This document shows positions 23,966 through 35,408 of a stretch of DNA of 64,000 nucleotides, piece by piece. This DNA comes from Umbellularia californica. Taxonomy: Eukaryota > Streptophyta > Magnoliopsida > Laurales > Lauraceae. The notes beneath the pieces were generated by a model. That model was not told the origin of the DNA. It saw only the letters and a program-made list of their open reading frames with translations, and did no database searches. Position numbers and translations under genes: made by a program. Location of the stretch: positions 67,630,984-67,694,983 of the forward strand of contig JAPQWN010000006.1 of NCBI GenBank assembly GCA_028538565.1. The letters run 5' to 3'. Positions within the stretch are counted from its first letter, which is position 1; every line of letters starts with the position of its first letter.

Positions 23966-24551
23966 TATGATGTCCCGGAGTCCCACATCGACTATAGAGA
24001 GGAAAATGAATGGGATTATATGTAGATCTTACACCCTTACCTTGCATGAGGCCTTTTGATGGGTCGAGACCCATCAGAAGCAAAACCGTTAGGCCCGTGG
24101 GCCAAAGCGGACAATATCATGCATGCGTGTAGGGTGGGGCGTTACAAATGGTATCAGAGCCAACTCTCGACTAGTTCGAGTGTGGGTCCCCTGCCGTGGT
24201 CTAGTGCCAGTGGGCGGGTCTCCATGTGGGCCAAAGCGGACAATATCATGAATGGATATGGGGTGGGGCGTTACAAATGATATCAGAGCTGACCTCGACT
24301 AGTTCGAGTGTGGGTCCCCGGCCGTGGTCTAGTGTAAGTGGGTGGGTCTCTATGTGAGCGGGCTAAGAGGCCTGGCAGGCTACTGCACTGGGACGTGAAA
24401 CCCTAAGGGGGTGGAATGTGATACCCCAGAGTCCCACATCAACTATAGAGAGGAAAGTGAATGAGGTTATGTGTAGAGCTTACACCCTTACCTTGCATGA
24501 GGCCTTTTGATGGGTTGAGGCCCATGCATATGTGTAGGGTGGGGCGTTACA
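23966..24551 (+). mobile_element. TRIM element, plus orientation, with internal duplication
   Basis: The 5' LTR spans 23,966-24,146 (TATGATG ... GGGGCGTTACA) and is followed by a primer site TGGTATCAGAGC (24,149-24,160). The internal region ends in a polypurine tract AAGGGGGTGGAA (to 24,416). The 3' LTR spans 24,417-24,551 (TGTGATACCCC ... GCGTTACA) and has a ~45-bp deletion. The internal region contains a second LTR end plus primer site (GGGGCGTTACAAATGATATC near 24,266), joined at a shared TGTGGGCC. This is a chimera produced by recombination or template switching. It abuts the minus TRIM head to head. Confidence 0.8.
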
Positions 24552-24972
24552 CTGTGGGAGTAGGGTTTGATTGGGGCTGAGTTTAGTTGGGTGATTGATA
24601 GTGAAGGGTTATGGGTTCGGCGGTTTGGGTTATTGGCAGAAGGGCCTTGTGGGGAGGTCGTTGATTAGGGTTTTGCAGTTTGGGGATTCTGGGTGGGGTT
24701 AGGTGTCGAGAGTTGGGCTGGAAGAGTTTCCGTGAATGGGGGTTTGGCAAGGGGTGTGCGAGATGGTTTCAGGGTTCCAGTATGGTGTTTCTGAAGTGGG
24801 TGGGATGGCGGATGGGAAGGACGATACTCTGTGCGATGGGAATGAAAAGGAAGATGGGTGATCGGATGACGGTTCTGGCAGTGGGGTGAATGGGTAAAGA
24901 AGGATGAAGGATGACGACGATGATAGGGGTAATCACGCCGACGATCGAGGGATCGTTCAGCTCTGATACCAA

Positions 24973-25131
24973 TTAATAAGATTCTTTCCTAAATTAGAAA
25001 CTAATCCTAAATGCAACTTCTTAAATAAAATTAGAAACTAATAACAATTAATAAAGAATTCCTAATCTTGCTTGGGTCCCACAATTGGACCATGAGTCTT
25101 GCCCCAACGGCTAGATAGTGCTACTATATCA
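24973..25131 (-). repeat. 5' LTR of the TR-GAG-like element
   Basis: The segment is near-identical to 19,058-18,920, including AATCTTGCTTGGGTCCCAC (plus strand). It ends next to the tRNA-Met primer site at 24,971-24,960. A LINE starts at its outer edge. Confidence 0.72.
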
Positions 25132-28100
25132 CTATAGTTAGCTGGCTTAAGGAAGGAGATAAAAATACTAGATTCTTTCACTGGATGGCGAGTTTGAGAA
25201 GCAGGATCAACTTTGTGGGAAGAATCAGGAGAGGTAATAGGATTTTGGAGAGCCCCCAGGAAGTCAAGGAGGAAGTTGCCCGGTTTTTTGAGACTCAATA
25301 CAGGGGTGATTTTGGTGCTAGATCAAAGCTCGAGGGACTCTCTTTCCCTTCCTTCTCTTTGGAAGATCGAAGTTGGTTGGAGAGGCCTTTTGAGGAGGAA
25401 GAAGTTTTGAGAGCCTTGGAGGAATGTGGTGGGGATAAAGCGCCAGGTCCAGACGGTTATAATTTCTCCTTCATCAAGGCAGGTTGGGGGTTTCTTAAAG
25501 AAGACTTTAAAAGCATGTTTTCAGAATTTCATCTACGAGGAAGGATTAGCAAGGAGATGAACTCAACCTTTCTTACTCTTATTCCTAAAGTACCAAAACC
25601 GATCGAGTTAAAGGATTATAGACCCATTAGCCTTGTGGGATGTTTGTATAAACTGCTGGCTAAGATTTTGGCAAACCATTTGAAGAGGGTTCTTCCTTCT
25701 AGTATTAGCCCTTTTCAAGGGGCCTTTGTTGCAGTAAGATAGATCCTTGATGGGGTGTTGCTAACGAGCTCATTGACTCCAGGAAAGGTCAAAGAAAGAA
25801 GGGGTGATTTTTAATCTTTGACCTGGAGAAAGCTTATGATCATGTGGATTGGGGGTTTGTCGACTACATGTTGTTTTGATTGGGTTTTGGGGAGACTTAG
25901 CGAGGTTGGATTCGTGAGTGTATCTCTACTACCTCCTTTTCTGTGCTGGTTAATGGCTCTCCTTCCAGATTATTCATAGCTTCTAAAGGTATTCGACAAG
26001 AGGGACCCCCTCCCTCCTTTTTTATTTACTATTGTGGTGGAGGCCTTGAGTTTGCTCTTGTTAAAAGCAAAGGAACTGGGAGTAATCAGTGGGTTTGAGA
26101 TTGTTGCAATGGGGAGGCAATTACTCATCTTCAGTTTGCCGATGACACTATTCTTTTTACTTCTTCTGAGAGAGAAGAAATCTTAGCTCTGAGGAGAATT
26201 TTTCGTTGCTTCCAGCTAGTGTCAGGGTTGAAGGTCAACATCTCTAAGAGTCTCTTGGTTGGGATTGGGTGTTTGAGGAGTCCACTAGGGAGTTAGCTAA
26301 TATTATTGGATGCAAAGCTGGACAGCTCCCAATTCTCTATCTTGGCCTTCCCATTGGAGCAAAGCAGAGATCTAAGTTAGTGTGGGGTTCGGTGATTGCT
26401 AATTTTGAGAGGAAGTTATCTTCTTGGAAGAAGCAATATTTGTCTCTGGGTGGGAGAATCACTCTAATTAAATCATGCTTGAGTAATCTTCCGATTTACT
26501 ACATGTCACTATTCAAGATGCCAAAGCTGGTGATCGAAAGATTGGATTGTCTTCGTAGGGATTTTCTATGGGAGGGACAAGGCAACAAGAAGAAATTACA
26601 TTTAGTAAAGTGGAGTGAGGTGATTAAACCCAAAGAGAATGGGGGCCTTGGTATTGGCAACCTAGAATATAAAAATTGGCTTTGTTGGCTAAATGGTGGT
26701 GGAGATTTGGAGAAGAAAAGGAGGCTTTTTGGCGAAGATTGATTGCTTTTAAGTATGGAGAGGACAAGTGGGTGGTGGCCTAATTCCGGTCCTACTTATA
26801 GTAGATCGGGCCTTTGGGGGGGCATTGTAGCGGTTGGTGACGTGTCTTCTGCGAGGGGGGAAGTGTTGTATAAAGGGGTGGGTTTTGTTGTAGGGAATGG
26901 GAGTGATGTCAGGTTTTGGATGGATGATTGGGGAGGGAAAGGGCCTTTGTGTGGGATATTTCCCGGACTCTTTAGATTAGCGGTCAATAAGGAAGCTTCT
27001 ATTTCTAAGTATGTGCAGGTGAGGGGAGGTATTACTTTATGGGATGTTCATTTCAAAAGGAGTCTTCGTCCTTCAGTCGGGTATCCTTTATGGAGAGTTG
27101 TTGAATCTTCTTTCTAACGTGTTTTTATGCAACAATTCTAAGGATTGCAGGATTTGGAATCTTTCCAGCTTTGGGGAGTTCTCGGCAAAATCTTTCTACT
27201 CGGCTTTGGTGGGGAACCTTTCTCCCAGACCTTCTTCTGCTCTGGTTTGGTTGGGGCTAGTTCCTGCAAGGGTGGAAGTTTTTTGATGGCTCGCTATTAC
27301 AACAAAGGTCTCCACAGAGGACAATCTAAGGAGAAAAGGGTTGACTTCTGCCAACATCTCTGATACATGTGTGATGTTCGAAAAGGAGTATGAGACAATT
27401 AATCATCTCTTTCTTCATTGTGATGTGGCTGTCAATGTTTGGAGTTCCTTTCTTCAGATGTGTGGCATTGCTTGGTGTTGCTCGGAGGATATTGCAAATG
27501 CAACGGAGCCTTGGGCGGGTGCCTCTTTGCTGGTTGTGGGCGAATATGATGGAGGGTTACCCCGTTTGCTATATTATGGTCTATTTGGAAGGAAAGGAGT
27601 GATAGAATTTTCAGGAGATCTCTTTGTCACTAATAGATTTGGTTTCGAAGATTACTTTGAGGATTGCTCAATGGGCTTTGGTTAGAAAGATGTTCTCTAA
27701 TTTCAGCCTTAATGATATTATCCTTAACTGGGAGGCTTGTATGGGGTGTGGCTTTTCCAAGGTGAGGAGATCCGTTCCATGGTCTCCTCCTCCTACTGGT
27801 GTCCTGAAATTTAATGTGGGTGGAGCGTCTAGGGGCAAGCCTGGGCCGGCAGGTATTGGTGGAGTGCTTCGCAATTATAAGGGTGAGGTCTTAATTATGT
27901 TCTCTAAGCACATTGGAATTTGTGACTCGAATGAAGCGGAAGTGTTAGCTATTTTGGAGGCTCTCCGTTTGTTTCCAAGGGATTATGTTGAGGCTCTCAT
28001 TGTTGCAAGCGATTCTTCTAATGCGGTTGCTTGCGTGTTTATTAGGAAGACCTTCCCATGGACATTTCAATTTCATTTTAATGAAATTAAGGAGCTTTTT

Positions 28101-28370
28101 TCTTCTCTTAATGTTGAGTTCCATCATTAGGTTAGATCGGCTAATTCAATGGCTGATTTTTCAGCTAAGAAGGGGCTTGATAGGTTGTCTCCTTGGGTCG
28201 GTATGGTTTTAAGGGTTGGGGTGGGTCCAATTCTCTTGTTCCCTCTTGTTTCTCTTCCCTTGCTTTTCTTAAGGTTTTTTGTTTTTCTCCTTCTTCTTTT
28301 CCGGCTTCCCTTTGTATTTTGTTTGTCTCCTTTTAATGAACATTCTTGTTACTGATAAAAAAAAAAAAAA
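25132..28370 (+). mobile_element. 5'-truncated L1-type LINE with poly(A)
   Basis: The element starts within ORF2 at SWLKEGDKNTRFFHW (endonuclease lost). It contains a reverse transcriptase with KAPGPDGYNFSFIKAGW, YRPISLVGCLYKLLAKILA and the catalytic FADD (26,129-26,149). A C-terminal zf-RVT-like region (INHLFLHCDVAVNVWSSF) and a plant-type RNase H (LKFNVGGASRGKPGPAGIGG, 27,807 onward; AEVLAILEALRLFP) follow, and it ends in an A14 tail (28,357-28,370). Many stops and frameshifts break the frame, e.g. after GAFVAVR (25,740), so it is dead. Plant L1 ORF2 with a terminal RNase H is the expected architecture. I could not find target duplications. Confidence 0.9.
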
Positions 28371-29457
28371 GAAAAATATGTAAATTATATTCTATTTGTT
28401 ATATTATTTTTCCTTTTCACTTATAAATGGGCATTTACGATTAACTAAAATATCATGCCAAATTCTTGAATACTAATATACTCTTATATGAACCTCATAC
28501 AGTCAAGTTTCGGTTCCCAATCCGTATTTATTGTTTAAGCAACTTGTGTTGTTACTAGCAGGAATACTAGTCATGGTGCCTTGAGTTTAACTTTTGTTCC
28601 TTTTTCTTCTGGTAATGAACTGTCACAACCCGCCAACCAAAACACTCCCGCCCTCTTTTCCTTGCCTCCAAAAAAAAAAACATATTGGAACGGTAGACTG
28701 CCATTTTATGCAACAAAATGACCATCCTGGCGTTGAATTGTAATGCACAATTGATACCATAGAAAGATAATTCTGATTCATGCAAATCATCTTTTAAAAA
28801 AAATGGTTAACTAATTTTATTCTACCAGAGGAAAGAACCAATGACAATGAGCCCCCCTCTTCTCTCTCCTCTTAAAAGTACACTCAGTATGGCCACCTCA
28901 GTACACTCTTAGAAACAAAGAGATACCAACTACTATGCATTACAAAGTAGCTTAAAAAATATCAATTATCTAATCTGATATTAAACTATCTTGGGCATTG
29001 TTGAATAATTTGCAGGGTTCCAACTTCCAATTCCCATGGTAGGAGATGCCCAGATGAGGTTATTCATGATTTTCTCTGTTCGTAGTTTGTGGTACATGGA
29101 TATCTCTGCAGTAGAGCTCCTTTAAGTTTAAATGTGATGCTATTGTCATCAGTAACCCTGGAATGACTAGGTTAGATGTTTCTCAGGTCCCGCAGGGCAA
29201 TAGATCATCAACAACATAGAGCTGATGGCACTGGTCATCAGAATTTGCAAACCTGCTTGCCTTCATAAGTTTCCTCTAGTGAGAAATATTCTCCTACAGG
29301 ATGTCAGACATCCCGATCCATGTGTTAAAAGAGGCAAGAATATATGAAAAGATATATAAATTAATCAGTTAATTAATCAATTACCATTTAACATTTCAAC
29401 ACAAAAATATATAAAAAGATATATATTTTATAATTAAAAAAGAGAGGGGGGGGGGGG
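28371..29457. other. Unassigned non-coding stretch
   Basis: AT-rich sequence with no credible ORF, splice structure or repeat that I recognise. A purine tract ending in 12 G lies at its right end (29,446-29,457). Confidence 0.4.
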
Positions 29458-29458
29458 T

Positions 29459-29622
29459 TGACTCCCCAGAGTCCCACATCGACTATAGAGAGGAAAGTGA
29501 ATGGGGTTATATGTAGAGCTTACACCCTTACCTTGCATGAGGCCTTTTGATGGGTTGAGGCCCATCAGAAGCAAAATCGTAAGGCCCGTGGGCTAAAGCA
29601 GACAATATCATGCATGCGTGAC
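29459..29622 (+). mobile_element. TRIM LTR fragment
   Basis: It starts TGACTCCCCAGAGTCCCAC and matches the TRIM LTRs at 23,966 and 24,417 through CTTACCTTGCATGAGGCC and ATATCATGCATGCGTG, then stops before the usual GGGGCGTTACA end. A purine-rich AGAG plus G-run tract precedes it, in the position of a polypurine tract, so it may be a truncated 3' LTR rather than a solo LTR. Confidence 0.7.
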
Positions 29623-29736
29623 CGGGGGAGAGATTTTGTTGTAATAAATAATTAATAATATAAAATTTGTAATAAATAATACTAATACAAAGAATTTTCT
29701 TGGTTTGGTAAAATAAAAGTAAGTATAGTTAATTAC

Positions 29737-29960
29737 CTCTTTGGGTTTCTTGTCGTCGGCCTTCTTCTCCTTCTCGTCAGCCTTCTTCTCTCTTCCTCCT
29801 CCTCCACCGCCCTCTTTGTCCTTCTTGGGGAGCAGAGAGACAAGGACCACCTTCTTGGTCTTGTAGTCGATCCTCTCTCGGATCTTCTAGATCTCTGGGT
29901 CTACCTTTCCCACAACCGTCAGCTTGTTGTTGCTGCTATCACCCTCCACTTCTTGCACTC
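29737..29960 (-). pseudogene. HIPP-type heavy-metal-associated protein remnant, one exon
   Basis: An exon-like segment bounded by AG (29,961) and GT (29,736) encodes GVQEVEGDSSNNKLTVVGKV DPE, then a stop, then KIRERIDYKTKKVVLVSLLP KKDKE and a Gly/Lys-rich linker. This is the second half of an HMA domain followed by the basic linker of plant heavy-metal-associated isoprenylated proteins. The stop TAG (29,887-29,889) falls inside the HMA fold. The first exon with the metal-binding CxxC and a C-terminal CaaX box were not found nearby. I regard it as a pseudogene fragment; a distant upstream exon cannot be excluded. Confidence 0.68.
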
Positions 29961-30247
29961 CTGCCCCCATGACAAATACAATAAAATTTCATGCCCTAGC
30001 CTCTTAAAACTCAATCCATACCATAATTAATCATCTTTCATTTTTCAACTAGAAAAAAAACATTTTCACATATTTTTTTAAGAATAAAGACAAAAAATGA
30101 AATAATAATAATATTAATATGAAATAAAAACTTCCCTATTACTCTTTTTGAAATGGAAAAGAAGAAAATTCAAAATCTACAGAGATACCGTTTTCTAGTT
30201 TCCACAAAAGAATCTCCTTTTATAATTAACAGATTCCAATTCCCCCT

Positions 30248-30251
<4 letters not shown>

Positions 30252-30302
<51 letters not shown>

Positions 30303-30392
30303 TATTTGCCTTTCGATTTCAGAAAAAAGAAAGAAGGGACAAAAGAAGAAGACGAAGAGATCGAGGGAAGGGGAATGAATCGAATCGAATCA

Positions 30393-30436
<44 letters not shown>
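30252..30436. repeat. (CT)n-(AT)n and inverted (GA)n microsatellites
   Basis: A CT tract (30,252-30,282) runs into an AT tract (30,283-30,302), and about 95 bp later a GA tract (30,397-30,436) follows. CT and GA tracts are complementary, so the segment could fold as a hairpin. ORFs here are low-complexity artefacts. Confidence 0.9.
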
Positions 30437-30438
<2 letters not shown>

Positions 30439-31901
30439 TGGAAGGAAGGGATGTGATTGGTTGGTTGGTTGTTTGTGATATATTTACCTCTGTCTTTCCC
30501 ATTTTAGTTTTCCATTTCTTTTCTAAAATCTACAAACTCTTTGGCTATAGTAAAGATATTATCGTCTCAAGATCATATTCAAGTAATAGCTGGAAAAGTA
30601 CCATTTCCACCGCCATTTGCAAAGAGAGATCGATTCATATTCAATTTACTCTCATAGCAACAGAGAACTTATTGCTAGAGTTGCATGTGCAACCCATAAG
30701 GCCTGTGGAATAGTTTATTAGTATGTATTTTGGTATTTGTGACAAAAGGTTTTAATTCATTCTAATTCTATCTCTTGTCCACTGCTGGGATTGGCTCTCT
30801 CTCTCTCTCATCAAACACTAAACTGGGAACTGCAAAGAAAGAGATAAAATAGAAACCAAGGAAGAAGATGGAAGAAATCGCAATGATTTATTTTTTGAAC
30901 GAGCAATAACGATATTGTTCTAGGGAAGAAAATGAAAAATAAAATAAAAAAAAGACTTATTCTTTTAAAGAGCTCTAACAATATCGTTGCAGGACAAATT
31001 GGTCTTTTGTCTACGTACGATACCCTAATTCAATATTGTAGTGTCGTTCTTAATCAAATCATGTAATTTATTCAACTACAATCACCAAAAGGTTTTGATA
31101 TTTTCTTTTTCATTTAGATATTTAAATGTGTCCAAAGGAATGTTTTTTAAATTTATATAATATTAATTTATTCACAATTTTTTTAAAGTCTTGGCACCTG
31201 TCTTTATTGGTAGGTATGCACATTTTGTGTTCTTTGTTTTCTAAATTTTCTCACTATTAATTGTATGAACAATCCAACGATGCTCAATGGCAAGTGTAAC
31301 AACAACTTAAAATTAGTTTTTTTTCTTTTTCTTTTTTATTAATTTTCAGGGCCGTGCTCCTATCCGAATAAGGGCCTAGGTAGAGTAGTCCCTTCAAGGG
31401 GCTTTTGCCTGCATATATTGAGGTTAGGCTGATGAGAACCGGGCCCGGGCTGCGGCCCTTTGCCAAGCCTAGGTCGGGCCCATTATGATCCCATTAAAAA
31501 ATGGCCTTCCATCATCCAACCAATTAGAAGTCCTTATCCGTGAAGTCGGCTGATGTCAAGGGTGTCATCTACAATTATTGAATGACAGTGACACTTAATT
31601 CGTAGTTGTCATAAAAGACCAGTCCTTATTTATAAATGAGGATCTTATAGAAATATTCTTATAATCCGCGGACTACTGAAATTGATCACACATCTCTATA
31701 TAAACAATAGGAGGAGAATTGGAGGAGAGACGACACCACCACCTCTCTCTCTTTCTTGTTCCCGTGGGTTCCTTTCTCTCCTCTTCCTCTTGCCCATCAG
31801 ACCATAATGCTTAGCAAACAAGGTGACTTCTCAATCTCTCAAAACAATAATTCCATGAATGAATCCAACCCAACCCATATATTCCCATATTTCATGAACG
31901 G
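30437..31901. other. Non-coding spacer before duplication copy B
   Basis: No gene is seen. A TATATAAA motif near 31,698 is followed by a short pyrimidine-rich stretch (31,740-31,790) that looks promoter-like, but no convincing ORF follows before copy B begins. Confidence 0.35.
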
Positions 31902-32862
31902 CAGCGACCACAACATTTTAAGGACTGAAACAAAGTTGGGCTGACTTGTCAACAACTTGAGCTTGTCTCGATTAAGCTCATAAAAAGGACTCAAAATCAC
32001 GTACTCTCCTCATTCACCAATGTCCTTATCAAGATGAGTTATATAACGCTCAAGTATGAGCTTGTCTCATTATTTATTAGCCCAAGCTTAAGCTAGGCCC
32101 TTTTCGGCTTGAGGTCAGATTGTTGAGAAGCTCACCTTGAGCTCAAGCTTCACTTGGCTTGATTTATATATACATATTTATACAAAATAACTTTAATGCA
32201 TGAAGCATGATACCCGTGGCAAACATTGAAAATTATTTGAAGGGGACACTATATATAAAATAACTAAAGAGAAGATATGTAAATAAAAAATAGGTTTTTG
32301 AAAACTTTGCCCTTGACAAATGAAGTTTACTTGGGTTGTGGTAAACATGGGAAGTGAATATTTTTTTCAAACAGAAAAATCATATGCCATTGCTGGCAAC
32401 CTAATATATCGGCTCATCGTTCAGAAATCCAAACTATCCACGAGATATATGATTGCCTTAATTTATATAGCCTGCCTTTGTTTATAAGCCGTCCCATTTC
32501 TGACCATACACAATAACACTCAGACAGTGATTATATAAGGCCCTATTCAGAGGAAAGTATCATATACATACATAAATATAAAATATAGGAGGAAAAGTTG
32601 AATTTAAGCTTGTTATGCATTGTCAAGCCTGGCCCAAGCTTAGCCTGGCTCAACTCAATTCTGTAATCAAGCCTAAGCCTGAGCTCTGTGAGAATTTGGC
32701 TTTAGACTTTTTTGATCTTTGTTTGGTTAACTGGTCATTGTTGAGCTTGGCTCAGCTTGGAACAATTACTGATCAAGCCAGGCTTAAATTAGGCAGATGA
32801 CTAGGCTCAGCTTGTTTACATCCCCAAACCTACAGTCTAAACTCCCCTAGGTGTAGCAAATT

Positions 32863-33046
32863 TAGGGATGCACAAGAAATCCGTCGATCCGTAAAATCGA
32901 TTCGATCCGATCCGATCTGAAAATTTTTAACCAAACCGAAGGTAAACAGATTGGTGATAGATTGAAACTCTTGTAATCCGTTATCAACGGATCGTTGGCG
33001 GATTTCGCCCTCAATCCGCGGTATCAATCCGATCCGATCCGTTGAC

Positions 33047-33085
<39 letters not shown>

Positions 33086-33428
33086 CCCAAAGGGGTCCAA
33101 ATATAAGTTAAGAGGTCTAAATATAAAAGAAGAAAAAAGTTCAATGGTCAAAATGTAATTCATTTTCATATATAAGTATAACAAATGAAACCCTAGACCA
33201 AATTCCACCCTAGCCTTGAGAGCATGCTTTTCAAATTTTCTTTAACATTAGATTCAACGAATTGAACGAATTAAACCGATCCGATCTGGTCCTCCACAGA
33301 TCGGATCGGATCGAATCAGTTTTTAACAACCACGGATTGGTAACGAATTCCAAATCCATCAATCGTACGTAACAGATTGGTGATGGATTTGGCCTAATCC
33401 ACACCAATCTGATCCGTGTACACCCCTA
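32863..33428. mobile_element. hAT-like MITE (copy B)
   Basis: Counterpart of 13,979-14,516, with ends TAGGGATGCA and GTACACCCCTA. The right flank GTAGCAAT matches the left flank GTAGCAAA better than in copy A, supporting an 8-bp target duplication. A (TA)n tract has grown inside it. Confidence 0.65.
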
Positions 33429-33543
33429 GTAGCAATGGGCCGTGTTGGGTTGTGGGCTGGGTACCATGTATAGGATAAAAATGAACTTATTTATCGACTT
33501 AGTAGAGTTTTCCGACTCAACCCTAACCCAGAAGGTTAAGGTC

Positions 33544-33852
33544 ACCCTTAGTAACCAAATCCTCGAGAAAAAGATTTTTGCTTTCTACAAAGTCATGAAA
33601 AATCTACGTTTGACAGTTGTAAATCCCCAAGGACTTGGACCTACGAAAATCCCCATTTTTGAGGATTTACAAATCTGACCCACGTTAAGGATTTGAAAGT
33701 CCTCACTTTTGTGGATTTGTGCTTAAATAATCGAAATGCACCGATATTGATGTGAAATCTTTAGCTATACAAATCCTTAGTAGGGAATCTTTGTTCTAAG
33801 GGCAGTAAGGAGTCCTCACATCTATGGATTCCTCACTAGTTGCCAAACATGT
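33544..33852. mobile_element. Foldback MITE (copy B)
   Basis: Counterpart of the element at 14,641-14,977, with ends GTAACCAAATCCTC and GTTGCCAAACATG. The C18 run of copy A is missing and replaced by a short CCCACGTTAAGG. Confidence 0.5.
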
Positions 33853-33944
33853 GTAGGGTTTTTGACATATTAGTCCCTCTTAAACTCAGTTTTCTCAATT
33901 CCAAGACTAAAATTCAGATAAACTCTAATCAACTTGTTTTTAAA

Positions 33945-34640
33945 AATTTTGTTGTCATAGTTCCCATGATATCATGGGAATGGCACTTGTCACATAAATT
34001 ATTAAAATCCCATGTCATGGTGTTGTGAGGTATATATATTTTAGGGAGTTTTTCTTGAATGATGAACCAGTGAAATGGTAGTCAGAGGTATATTTACTTT
34101 CCTAGAAAATGCCATTTTTTGAGTTTGGTGAAAATGAATTCACTTGCTAATTGCAGAAAGTGTATGATATATACAGAAACTGATAAATCACATGATATCA
34201 TGGGATATGACAAAAAAAAGGTAGGGTTTTGACACATTAGTTCCCTTTAAACTCGGATGTTCCAATTTCATGACGAATATTCAGGTAATATCCTTAGAGT
34301 TGCCTGACTATGGTCAATATTTTTTTAAAACATTTTTGCCTTGGATTCCATGATATCATGGGACAGTGTATGCCACAACAATTGATAAATCCCATTTTTT
34401 CTATGTAGCATCTTAGGGAAATTATTTTTCAAATGATAAAACTTAAGAAATGATGATCAAATATGTATTTACTTTTCACAAAATGTCAGTTTTCGTGTTT
34501 TATAAAAAATGTTTTTTTTTACCTATTTGTAAAAAAAAAATGATTCAGAAACTGATAGATCCCATCATAGAATATGGTACAAAAAAGTTAAAAAACAATG
34601 CTGACTAGAGTCAAACGACTCTGGTGACATTATCTAAATT
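33945..34640. repeat. Palindrome-rich block (copy B)
   Basis: The palindrome TCCCATGATATCATGGGA is preserved at 33,962-33,979, with the GAGTCAAACGACTC dyad near 34,607. Other dyads seen in copy A are mutated or deleted here. Confidence 0.55.
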
Positions 34641-35408
34641 TGGCTCATGAAATTGGAAAAATAGAGTTTAAGGTGAAGCAATATGTCAAAACCCCCTTTT
34701 TTTTTCCATACGCACCCATACTTCTACAAGAGCCAAGAAAATTGTGTAGGCAATAAACAGTGCAAAATAAGAAACTTTGAAGAGGAAGGAAACTGTATAT
34801 TGAAAGAGGTGAAAAGAAACCAATATTGAATTGAGTTGGGGATTATCCAAAATAGAAAGTGATTTATGTAATAGATTGAGATAAGAATTTTCAAGATGGA
34901 AAGTGATTTATTTAATTAGAGTCAACCGTACGTGTATTAATAGGAAATCACAATACCTTTTATTTTAGGAAATGCATACTTTTTAGGAAGTTTTATTTAA
35001 AAGATCGACGAAATCATATTTAATTTACAAGAAATTTCATATGAGATGTGAGACTTTAAATGAGAGAGATTTCAGGAGAGAAAGATTAAATCTATGCGGG
35101 CCCTTTAGAGCTGCTATGGAAGAAGAACTCTCGGCTCCAATTTGCTTTAATATATATAATATATAATATGCCATATAACTAATAAAAAAAAAAACTTACT
35201 CAAAACTATAAATTGGATGGTAGAGATTGATGCTCTATATCAAGGCGACATTGCAAACATTAATAAACTGCATCCAAACTATCTAAACAAACAACTGCTT
35301 TTATGAAGGAGTTACAATCAAACATCTTTATTCTTGTCTTCAATGATCAAGAAAAGTAACAAGAAAAGAAAGCATCACAGAGAGACAAAGAAGAGAAATT
35401 AAGAAAGG

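Larger units (their letters stand above)
18816..25131 (-). mobile_element. TR-GAG-like LTR element (gag-PR only), with nested insertions
   Basis: Minus-strand order: a 5' LTR (25,131-24,973) beginning TGATATAGTAGCAC, a primer binding site TGGTATCAGAGC (24,971-24,960) matching initiator tRNA-Met, a leader interrupted by a hAT element and TRIMs, a gag-protease frame (20,779-19,060), a purine tract ACGAGGAGAA (19,068-19,059) and a 3' LTR starting TGATGCAGCAGCAC at 19,058. No reverse transcriptase, RNase H or integrase is found between protease and purine tract. This matches the published class of nonautonomous TR-GAG elements. A LINE begins immediately at the outer edge of the 5' LTR. The 3' LTR's outer end near 18,816 is approximate. 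Confidence 0.72.

Noticed and set aside
23360..24280. Several 60-80-codon ORFs on both strands
   Set aside because: They fall in TRIM LTRs and internal regions that are known to be non-coding, and mirror each other because the TRIMs are inverted.
30153..30713. 186-codon ORF with Ser-Leu and Arg-Glu repeats
   Set aside because: It is produced by CT, AT and GA microsatellites and has no domain or splice context.
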